This document shows positions 7,439 to 13,159 of a stretch of 13,159 nt of DNA, one piece after another. Location of the stretch: NCBI GenBank assembly GCA_947468985.1, contig CANINJ010000018.1:1-13159 (forward strand), written 5' to 3'. Position 1 is the first letter of the stretch; every line of letters begins with the position of its first letter. The stretch comes from Bacteroidota bacterium (GTDB lineage: Bacteria; Bacteroidota; Bacteroidia; Flavobacteriales; Flavobacteriaceae). Position numbers and translations under genes: made by a program. Below the pieces are notes generated by a model, which searched no databases, was not told the origin of the DNA, and was given only the letters and a program-made list of their open reading frames with translations.

Positions 7439-7911
7439 TTTGATTTTAATAAATTAGTGGAATAGGAATAATTTTTCGCAGTTAGTTTAACAAAATATTC
7501 TCCCTGCGCAAAAGAAAGATTATCAATAGTTACTATATTATTTATAGATACTTTTTCTTTATAATAAACTAGTCTTCCCATTACGTCAAATAATGCGACT
7601 TTGATTGGACCAGTTACAGGAGATGAAAATTGGAAATTAACACTGTCAACAAAAGGATTTGGATAAGTGGTTGTTGTAACGGAAATAACTTGTGGAATTG
7701 CAGTTTTCATTTTGTTGCCTTGTTGAAAACCTTGTCCGACAATTAAATTAGAATCTCTGTAATTTCCAATTGCACTTTGTTGACCAATTGTTTGTCTTAC
7801 AATAATACCGGTAGAAGAACGTGAAGTTGTTCCTTGTGAAGAAAGCATTTGATGATGTAATCTTTGCGAATAACCCGTAAAGGTTATAAATAAAAGTAAA
7901 ACTATTTTCAA
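7435..7911 (-). CDS. Small secreted protein with type A T9SS sorting domain, TTG start
   Basis: The 158-residue product has a signal peptide (1-16, ...FTGYSQ), then about 55 residues containing TGIIVRQTIGQQSAIGN and GQGFQQGN. This resembles the short segment that precedes sorting domains in many Bacteroidetes proteins. A type A T9SS C-terminal domain follows from about 83 to 158 (YPNPF, then KVALFDVMGRLVY, then FAQGEYFVKL, final KSK). The domain targets proteins through the T9SS translocon to the cell surface. There is hardly any cargo between signal and sorting domain. The start is unusual: an in-frame TAA lies at 7918-7920, followed by ATT, ATT and TTG, and no ATG occurs before residue 22, inside the mature part. 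TTG at 7909-7911 is therefore the best start. The gene heads the operon and overlaps the barrel gene by four bases. Possible roles are surface base or anchor for the fibre; this is inference. Confidence 0.85.
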   Translation of the reverse strand: MKIVLLLFITFTGYSQRLHHQMLSSQGTTSRSSTGIIVRQTIGQQSAIGNYRDSNLIVGQGFQQGNKMKTAIPQVISVTTTTYPNPFVDSVNFQFSSPVTGPIKVALFDVMGRLVYYKEKVSINNIVTIDNLSFAQGEYFVKLTAKNYSYSTNLLKSK

Positions 7912-7939
7912 AATAATTTAATTTGAGGGTAATTAATGA

Positions 7940-7969
7940 CAATGATACAAATGATTCAATTAATAACAA
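7940..7969 (-). promoter_or_regulatory. Candidate promoter of the fibre operon
   Basis: On the minus strand TTG (7967-7969) and TATCATTG (7940-7947) are separated by 19 bases. This approximates the Bacteroidetes pattern of a -33 TTG and a -7 TAnnTTTG, with one mismatch in the -7 element. It would give a leader of roughly 20-25 bases before the TTG start at 7911. In AT-rich DNA such matches arise easily. Confidence 0.35.
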
Positions 7970-8002
7970 TGTGTTTAAATTACAAGTGCCTTTTTTTATA
8001 CG

Positions 8003-8032
8003 TATTAGTAATAGCTTTTACCTTTTTAGTAA
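8003..8032. promoter_or_regulatory. Candidate AraC-type operator: two TTAGTAA boxes 21 bp apart
   Basis: TATTAGTAA (8003-8011) and TTTTAGTAA (8024-8032) are direct repeats with exactly 21 bp between equivalent bases; the extended consensus is TWTTAGTAAnA. A third copy, TTTTAGTAA, is at 8134-8142. AraC-family proteins classically bind two direct half-sites two helical turns apart. The pair lies about 35 bp upstream of the candidate operon promoter, a suitable place for an activator. Binding by the neighbouring regulator is inferred. Confidence 0.35.
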
Positions 8033-8133
8033 GAAGAAATAAATAAAACCTAAATTTATAAAGACAATATATAGGACATATTCAGCAACAAAAAACATTA
8101 AGAAACTAAAATATTTAATTGCTACTATTTACA

Positions 8134-8142
8134 TTTTAGTAA
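8134..8142. promoter_or_regulatory. Third TTTTAGTAA box
   Basis: This box is identical over 9 bases to that at 8024-8032, lies 110 bp away in the same orientation, and also has A two bases after the box. It sits about 33 bp upstream of the candidate -7 element of the regulator gene, so it could serve autoregulation. A single short box in AT-rich DNA is weak evidence. Confidence 0.2.
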
Positions 8143-8174
8143 CATGAAATAATGAAAATATTTAAATAATAGGT

Positions 8175-8182
8175 TACTTTTG
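8175..8182 (+). promoter_or_regulatory. Candidate -7 element for the AraC-type regulator gene
   Basis: TACTTTTG matches the Bacteroidetes -7 consensus TAnnTTTG exactly. No good TTG lies at the usual distance upstream, so the call is tentative. It would give a leader of about 85 bases, which contains the inverted repeat at 8208-8230. No Shine-Dalgarno sequence is visible before the ATG at 8273; the leader end is AT-rich, as is common in this group. Confidence 0.3.
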
Positions 8183-8207
8183 CTCATAATACAAAGTAAA
8201 TACTACG

Positions 8208-8230
8208 TGTGAAAAATTTGTTTTCTCACA
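8208..8230. repeat. Imperfect inverted repeat in the regulator leader
   Basis: TGTGAAAAA (8208-8216) and TTTTCTCACA (8221-8230) can pair with one bulged base around a short TTTG loop. The element lies between the candidate -7 element and the start codon of the regulator gene. It could be a leader hairpin or an operator for a dimeric protein. There is no run of T behind it that would make it a good terminator. Confidence 0.4.
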
Positions 8231-8272
8231 GATATTGACCGAAATATTCATCTGTTTTAATAAAATTAAACT

Positions 8273-9436
8273 ATGATTATAAATTTGTTTCTTATTTTAA
8301 CTGGGTTTTTAGGTTTTATTACTTTGTTTATAATTCTATTTGGATACAAAACAAATAGAATTATAAATATTTATATTACGCTAATTATATTCTTTTCGTC
8401 TTTTAGATTGTTATTAATTGGACTTAATGAATTGGTAATAAATTCCTATCTAAATTATATTATTCACCATAATAATATAATTTTTATATTTCTAGTACCA
8501 TTCTTCTTTTTGTATTTTAAAAATCTGATAACAAGTCAAAAAAACTTTGTAGTTAAAGATTTATTTCATTTTATCCTACCGACACTGTTTGTTTTGGAAA
8601 GTCGTTTTTCTATTATAGAGTTCGTTTTTAACTCAGATAGACGTTATATTTTATTATATATATTTATACTTTATATTGTTGTTTACGATATTTTAATATT
8701 TTTTAAACTTAATAAAAATATTTGGCACAAAAAGGGCTCTCTTGAAATTGTAATAAAGCAAAACTCATTAATTAAAAAATGGTCAATCTACTTGTATACA
8801 GCATTAAACTTAATTTTAATTCGACTTATAATATCACTGTTTTTAGAAAAAAAATTAGATGACTTTATATCTGGTCAATATGCAATTTGGCTGACCTCAA
8901 TTGTTTGGGTTGTTATTTTCATTAAAATTTTATCCTCTCCAGAAATACTTTATGGTTACTCCTTATTAAACAAAAAAAGCAAGGAAAATAAAAACTATAT
9001 TACCACCAAAATTTCTCATTGGAAAGTAATTTCAAAAGCTAAAATAACAAACGTTCAAGACTTACAATTAAACGCAATAATAAATCAAAACATAGGAAAA
9101 TATATTGAAGAAATAGAGAATACTTCAGATAACAATTATTTTAGAAACTCTAAATTTTCATTAACTGACTTCGCGTTGAAATTAAATATTCCAAAAAGCC
9201 ACATGGCTTATCTGTTTAAATATCATTCTAAAATTTCATTTTCTGATTATAAAAAAATAGCTAGAATAGAAGACGCTCTGCATTTAATACAAGCTGATTA
9301 TTTAAAAACAAATACATTTGATTCATTAGCAAAAGAAGTGGGATTTTCATCCTATAATCCTTTTTTTACAAGCTTTAAAGATATTGTTGGAAAACCGCCA
9401 CAGGAATATTGTGCTACACTAACAGGTATGATTTAA
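8273..9436 (+). CDS. Membrane-bound AraC-family transcription regulator
   Basis: The 387-residue protein has an N-terminal half of about seven hydrophobic segments (roughly 2-24, 30-50, 62-84, 97-114, 125-145, 170-191, 203-221), and a C-terminal AraC-type DNA-binding domain (about 290-382). The first helix-turn-helix is near 295-316 (FSLTDFALKLNIPKSHMAYLFK without its last residues). The second carries the family signature LAKEVGFSSYNPFFTSFKD (351-369) followed by GKPPQEY (373-379). The layout, a multi-pass sensor fused to an AraC domain without a two-component kinase, is common in Bacteroidetes; the ligand is unknown. The start at 8273 is fixed by the first hydrophobic segment beginning at residue 2. 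The gene is divergent from the fibre operon across 361 bases containing repeated TTAGTAA boxes, so control of that operon is plausible but inferred. It ends 5 bases before the hairpin terminator. Confidence 0.88.
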   Translation: MIINLFLILTGFLGFITLFIILFGYKTNRIINIYITLIIFFSSFRLLLIGLNELVINSYLNYIIHHNNIIFIFLVPFFFLYFKNLITSQKNFVVKDLFHFILPTLFVLESRFSIIEFVFNSDRRYILLYIFILYIVVYDILIFFKLNKNIWHKKGSLEIVIKQNSLIKKWSIYLYTALNLILIRLIISLFLEKKLDDFISGQYAIWLTSIVWVVIFIKILSSPEILYGYSLLNKKSKENKNYITTKISHWKVISKAKITNVQDLQLNAIINQNIGKYIEEIENTSDNNYFRNSKFSLTDFALKLNIPKSHMAYLFKYHSKISFSDYKKIARIEDALHLIQADYLKTNTFDSLAKEVGFSSYNPFFTSFKDIVGKPPQEYCATLTGMI

Positions 9437-9441
9437 AGCAT

Positions 9442-9479
9442 AAAAAAAGGTTCAAACACTATTGTTTGAACCTTTTTTT
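9442..9479. terminator. Bidirectional intrinsic terminator
   Basis: There is a perfect 16-bp stem: the left arm 9442-9457 (seven A, then GGTTCAAAC), a six-base loop ACTATT, and the right arm 9464-9479 (GTTTGAACC, then seven T). The flanking A and T runs make it work in both directions. It lies between the convergent regulator gene (end 9436) and the PorP/SprF-type gene (end 9497) and probably serves both. Confidence 0.92.
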
Positions 9480-9496
9480 ATTATTATGTTATTATT

Positions 9497-10501
9497 TTAC
9501 ATGTCATAAAACCTGCTATTGTTTCCTCTTTTGTTTTTCTTGAAAGGGTTAAAGTCAAAAACAACGTAGATTTCAAAAGTATTATAAGCTGCCCGTGGAA
9601 TATTTTTGGTTCCCATTTCTAAAGAGTAATTCACACCGAACTCAATCTCTTCAACAAAGACGCTTAAAGAGGTTCCGAATTGCGAAACGGAAAATCCATT
9701 ATAATTATTAAAATGTTCGTTTATTCCAAAAGAAACATTTCCTAAGATAGCTTCTTGGTACAAATCAAATCGAGTTTTAGCTCCTTGTTTTGAAAAAGTA
9801 TTGTACAAGAATAAATAGGAATAATCTGGGAGCATTCCTTGAGTGTAAGGATTCATATCGTATTCATAGCCTGCTTGAACTGACATAAACATGTCTTTTT
9901 TATTGGAAACTTCGCTATTAAAAGAGGTTTCTGGTCTGTTAATGTGTTTCAAATTCATTCCAAAAAACAAATTTTTGCTATTATGAAAAGATAGACCTGC
10001 ACCTATATCAAGAAAATTCACATTATTTGAATTGTTGATTGGGTCATTTGAAACGCCGGCAATAACCCCAGTCAATACATGAATTTGATCTTCAAACACA
10101 TTAGAACTAAAATCTATTTTCCTACTTCCAAAACCTACAGAAACAGAAGGATTAAAAACCCATTCGTTGGTTAAAGTAGTTTTATAGATATAGTGTAAAT
10201 TGGCTGATGAAGCAGAATACCCCAACAAATCAATTTGTAATAAATTAGCATCAAATGCTAATGAAAACTCACTTTCATCAAAGTAAACATTTGCAAAACC
10301 AAATTTATTGTCGATTTTGCTCTTTGCATTAAAACCTTCAGTACTATAAATTAATCCCGCTTTTGAAGTATCGCCGAATCCATAAAAACTTGGATTCATT
10401 GACCCCATTACTTTGTTTTGGTTTTTAAAGATATAATCCTGACCAAAAATAGAAGCCGAAATCAGTAACATCAATAGGATATAGTTATTGTTATTTTTCA
10501 T
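9497..10501 (-). CDS. PorP/SprF-family outer-membrane protein of type IX secretion
   Basis: The 334-residue protein has a signal peptide (1-20, ...ASIFG, then QDY). The mature part has the hallmarks of the PorP/SprF family: NPSFYG near the N-terminus (36-41; the family usually has NPAxxG), FLDIGAGL (163-170), LKHINRPE (184-191), and a long series of amphipathic strands ending in YVVFDFNPF, followed by a short basic tail (KKNKRGNNSR). The length of about 330 is normal for the family. Family members sit in the outer membrane; SprF of Flavobacterium johnsoniae is required for secretion of the adhesin SprB. Here the gene begins 6 bases after the stop of a SprB-like gene with a type B sorting domain, so it is most likely the dedicated secretion or anchoring partner of that adhesin. 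It is a paralogue rather than provably SprF itself, so no symbol is given. Confidence 0.88.
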   Translation of the reverse strand: MKNNNNYILLMLLISASIFGQDYIFKNQNKVMGSMNPSFYGFGDTSKAGLIYSTEGFNAKSKIDNKFGFANVYFDESEFSLAFDANLLQIDLLGYSASSANLHYIYKTTLTNEWVFNPSVSVGFGSRKIDFSSNVFEDQIHVLTGVIAGVSNDPINNSNNVNFLDIGAGLSFHNSKNLFFGMNLKHINRPETSFNSEVSNKKDMFMSVQAGYEYDMNPYTQGMLPDYSYLFLYNTFSKQGAKTRFDLYQEAILGNVSFGINEHFNNYNGFSVSQFGTSLSVFVEEIEFGVNYSLEMGTKNIPRAAYNTFEIYVVFDFNPFKKNKRGNNSRFYDM

Positions 10502-10507
10502 AATTTT

Positions 10508-13159
10508 TTATTTTACAAGTAAGAATCTACCTTCTTTCTCTAACTTTTTGTCATTAATTGTGGTCGCTATTATATAATATCTATAATCATTATTTCTTGG
10601 TTCAGTTTGTCCTTTTTCAATTCCATTCCAACCCCAATCAGCGGTTAGCAACGAGACTTCAGATGAAACTTCGTAAACTAAATTGCCCCAATCATCATAA
10701 ATATACATCGCTACATCTTTTAACCCAATTAACGATGGTCGGAACAAATCATTAATTCCATCATTATTAGGTGTAAAAATCGTTGGCAACATCATTGTCG
10801 CTCCACTGCCTATAATTATTGTTTTTGTTACTGTTCTAAAGCAACCAAATTGGTTATAGACTGTTAAAGTAATTTGGTAAATTCCATTTGTTGTGTAGGT
10901 ATGGAAAACAGTTTCGAAATTTTCACCAGCTGCATTTGGCAATAAATCTGCTGGGTTATAGAACACTTTAAATGGTGTATTGTCACCAAAATCCCAAACT
11001 ATATAATCGTATTCTGCAGGAATACTGCTCATATTTACAAGGTTTGTAAACTGCACACTTCCATTTACAGAATAGTATCCAAAACTTTGGAAATCATTAG
11101 AAGTAAATGAGAAATCTGGTGTAATTATAGCTGTAGAAACCGTTTCGGTTACCCAACAATCTTGACCGTTTTTAACTTTAATGATTCCATTTGGCACCGT
11201 TGGATTATCTATTGACACTTCATACGTATTATTACCTAAAGCTACAAAAGGAACTAGAACGCTGTTGTAGTAGAATGTCAAGTTCGGATCAAGGCTGTTC
11301 ACTATAACTCTAATTTTCCCTGGTGTATCTTGACATAAACTATCATCCAAAGTAATAGACTCAATTGACAACGAACTATAATCATAAATAGTGAATAAAT
11401 ATGGAGCTGTTGAACAGTTTTTACTGTCTTTTACTGTTAAATAATATAAACCAGCATTTAGATTGCAAATATTAAAATAGTTATTATTTGCAGGCATAAT
11501 TGTCACTAATGTTTGTGACGATGGATCTAAATATTGTAATGTAAATGAAGTATAGATTCCACTTCCACCTGTGATATTAAAATTAGCACATCCTAAAATT
11601 CCGTTACAACTTACATTTGTTGAAGATTGTAAAGCAATATTAATTGGCTGTGCAGGTAAAACGGTATATGTCATTGTAGGGATTGGACATCCAATAGCGT
11701 CTGTTCCTGTAAGTACATAATCCCCAGCTTGAAGTCCTGTAATTGTAGTTTGATTTTGTTGGAATCCATTTGGCCCTGACCAATGAACGGCATACAATCC
11801 ATTGAATGAAACGCCACCAACAATAGTTACTGAAATAGCACCATCATTATTACTGCTACAAGAAACATTGGTAACTACTTCATTCGTAATAAACATTGGA
11901 GTTGAAACTCTTATCACTCCCGCTTTTACAATCGAACAAGGTAAAGACGTAATTGTATAATTGAATATTCCCGCTTGCAATGGAGTTCCTGAAATAATCA
12001 ACTGCCCTGTTGTTGGCGAGAAAACATAAATAACTCCTACAGGCAGATTAGGGATATTCACACTCGTTGCCCCAATAATTGTATAAACTATTGGTACAAT
12101 TGGCGAATTGAAATTAGTCTGACATAACGTTTGATTATCCGTTCCATGAGCTGAAGTTAGCGTTATTCCAACAGCAGAATTTACATTCGATATAGTAATA
12201 AATATCGTTTTTGGACATCCTGTTGTAGTGATTGGGAAATTAAATATTCCATTCACTAATGGATTTCCTTGAATGGTATAAATTCCTGTCAATGGATCTA
12301 AAGTCAAGGTTAAACCTGCAGGCAATGTTGGAATAACAATTCCTGATGCCCCACCTCCTATTGTAAACCTTATTGGAACAATTGCTGAACTTTGGCAAAC
12401 TGCTTGATTGATTGCTCCTGAACCACTTATTAAAGTAATAGTTGCTTCTGGTCTAATATCAAATGTCACGCTATAGATAGCTTGAGGCCCACAAGTTCCT
12501 TGCGTTGTAATCGTAAAATTCTGAGCCAAACTCGTAGCTGATGTTGGTGTTCCTGAAATTGTTAAAATTCCACCGCTTATAATATACGATATTCCTGCTG
12601 GTAAAGCTGGAGAAATAGTTATGGCATTTACTCCTGCAGATACTATAAAGTTTATAGGATCTATCGAAGAATATTGACATGCTACTTGATTTGTATTTCC
12701 AGACACATACGAAATTGTTTGTAATGGATTAACAGTTATCACTCCTGAAAGTACATTTCCACATCCTGTAGAAGAGGTAATAGTGTATGGAAACGAACCA
12801 CTTTGCGTTGGTGTTCCAGAAATTATTCCAGTTATAGGATTAAAAGTTACACCTGTTGGCAATGCGCCAGAAAGAATAATTGTTGCTGTTGTAGATGCAA
12901 TACTATATTGTATTGGCGTTGCAAAAGAAGTTCCTGAACAAACTGTTGGTGAAGGATTTCCTGAAACCAATGCTACAGCTACATTATCATTTATAGTAAG
13001 AGTTCCAGATACTGTTGTTTGTCCACATAATCCAAAAGATTGAACAGTATAAGTGAAAGTTCCAATGGTATTCGAAGCTCCTGAAATTGTTAATACATTA
13101 GATACAATTGACCATGAAATTCCTGCTGGAGTATTTGGTGAAAAAGTAACTATTCCACC
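10508..13159 (-). CDS. SprB-like adhesin with gliding-motility-associated (type B) sorting domain, N-terminus missing
   Basis: The frame is open to the right window edge; 883 residues are visible and the real start lies outside. Visible residues 1-418 hold one partial and four complete Ig/He_PIG-like repeats of about 80-90 residues. Each complete repeat has a Cys near its start (e.g. NQVACQ, NQAVCQ, NQTLCQ), a LPxG turn, a SGTP or QGNP turn and a second Cys (e.g. STGCG). Two SprB-type repeats follow (about 427-505 with NVSCSSNNDGAISV and GLQAGDYVLTGTDAIGC; about 512-592 with NVSCNG and LNAGLYYLTVKDSKNC), then another beta domain with two Cys (about 595-680), a PKD-like domain (about 681-784, VWDFGDN and HTYTTNGIYQITLTV), and the type B sorting domain (about 790-883, LPTIFTPNNDGINDLF, DDWGNLVYE, final FLLVK). 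The PorP/SprF-type partner follows after 6 bases. Function: cell-surface adhesin secreted by T9SS; whether it moves like SprB in gliding cannot be told. Confidence 0.9.
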   Translation of the reverse strand, partial: GGIVTFSPNTPAGISWSIVSNVLTISGASNTIGTFTYTVQSFGLCGQTTVSGTLTINDNVAVALVSGNPSPTVCSGTSFATPIQYSIASTTATIILSGALPTGVTFNPITGIISGTPTQSGSFPYTITSSTGCGNVLSGVITVNPLQTISYVSGNTNQVACQYSSIDPINFIVSAGVNAITISPALPAGISYIISGGILTISGTPTSATSLAQNFTITTQGTCGPQAIYSVTFDIRPEATITLISGSGAINQAVCQSSAIVPIRFTIGGGASGIVIPTLPAGLTLTLDPLTGIYTIQGNPLVNGIFNFPITTTGCPKTIFITISNVNSAVGITLTSAHGTDNQTLCQTNFNSPIVPIVYTIIGATSVNIPNLPVGVIYVFSPTTGQLIISGTPLQAGIFNYTITSLPCSIVKAGVIRVSTPMFITNEVVTNVSCSSNNDGAISVTIVGGVSFNGLYAVHWSGPNGFQQNQTTITGLQAGDYVLTGTDAIGCPIPTMTYTVLPAQPINIALQSSTNVSCNGILGCANFNITGGSGIYTSFTLQYLDPSSQTLVTIMPANNNYFNICNLNAGLYYLTVKDSKNCSTAPYLFTIYDYSSLSIESITLDDSLCQDTPGKIRVIVNSLDPNLTFYYNSVLVPFVALGNNTYEVSIDNPTVPNGIIKVKNGQDCWVTETVSTAIITPDFSFTSNDFQSFGYYSVNGSVQFTNLVNMSSIPAEYDYIVWDFGDNTPFKVFYNPADLLPNAAGENFETVFHTYTTNGIYQITLTVYNQFGCFRTVTKTIIIGSGATMMLPTIFTPNNDGINDLFRPSLIGLKDVAMYIYDDWGNLVYEVSSEVSLLTADWGWNGIEKGQTEPRNNDYRYYIIATTINDKKLEKEGRFLLVK

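Noticed and set aside
7748..7969. Minus-strand open frame of 73 codons overlapping the operon head
   Set aside because: It is the alternate frame of the T9SS small protein. That frame has the signal peptide and sorting domain; this one has no recognisable feature.
8108..8165. Direct repeat AAAATATTTAA (8108-8118 and 8155-8165)
   Set aside because: It is an A/T-only sequence in very AT-rich DNA, so a chance match is likely, and the spacing fits no known site type.
12783..13043. Plus-strand open frame of 86 codons within the adhesin gene
   Set aside because: It is antisense to Ig-like repeats that continue in frame to the window edge.
12970..13159. A start of the adhesin gene at 12970
   Set aside because: The codon there is TTG in the middle of an Ig-like repeat, and the frame stays open with matching repeat sequence up to 13159, so the gene continues beyond the window.

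Overview
The window is AT-rich and looks like the chromosome of a Flavobacterium-type member of the Bacteroidetes. The pointers are type IX secretion (T9SS) sorting domains of both classes (A and B), a PorP/SprF-family partner, SprB-type repeats, signal peptides ending in YSQ, YGQ or FGQ, a promoter candidate of the TAnnTTTG type, and leaders without clear Shine-Dalgarno sequences. No exact species can be given from the sequence alone. No RNA gene, insertion sequence, CRISPR array or prophage gene set was seen.

Left part (1-7911, minus strand). Four genes run in one direction and read as one operon. In transcription order they are: a 158-residue protein that is little more than a signal peptide, a short repeat-like segment and a type A T9SS sorting domain, apparently starting at TTG; a 206-residue protein with the look of a small outer-membrane beta-barrel, overlapping the first gene by ATGA; a 2008-residue mosaic fibre protein only 5 bases further on; and, after 52 bases, the start of a secreted protein that is cut by the window edge. 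The giant protein combines a Bacteroidetes-type N-terminal domain, 52 uninterrupted collagen Gly-X-Y triplets, a near-identical 84-residue duplication, three blocks of YadA-head-like NTAIG repeats, phage-tail-fibre-like linkers, a DUF1566/Lcl-like domain and a distinct C-terminal domain. It shows no recognisable T9SS sorting domain.

Middle (7912-9496). A 361-base divergent intergenic region holds candidate promoters for both directions and repeated TTAGTAA boxes, two of them 21 bp apart, the spacing expected for AraC-family half-sites. A plus-strand gene follows, coding for a regulator with about seven membrane segments and a C-terminal AraC-type DNA-binding domain. A perfect bidirectional hairpin terminator closes it against the convergent cluster on its right.

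Right part (9497-13159, minus strand). A SprB-like adhesin (N-terminus outside the window) with Ig-like repeats, SprB repeats, a PKD-like domain and a type B (gliding-motility-associated) sorting domain is followed 6 bases later by its likely dedicated PorP/SprF-type outer-membrane partner. This is the familiar adhesin-plus-SprF arrangement.

Taken together, the window carries two cell-surface adhesin or fibre cassettes. The right one fits a known T9SS pattern. The left one has a similar logic (very large secreted protein plus small barrel plus T9SS-sorted small protein, next to a membrane-bound AraC regulator), but I cannot assign it to a described system, and it is the main candidate for something new.
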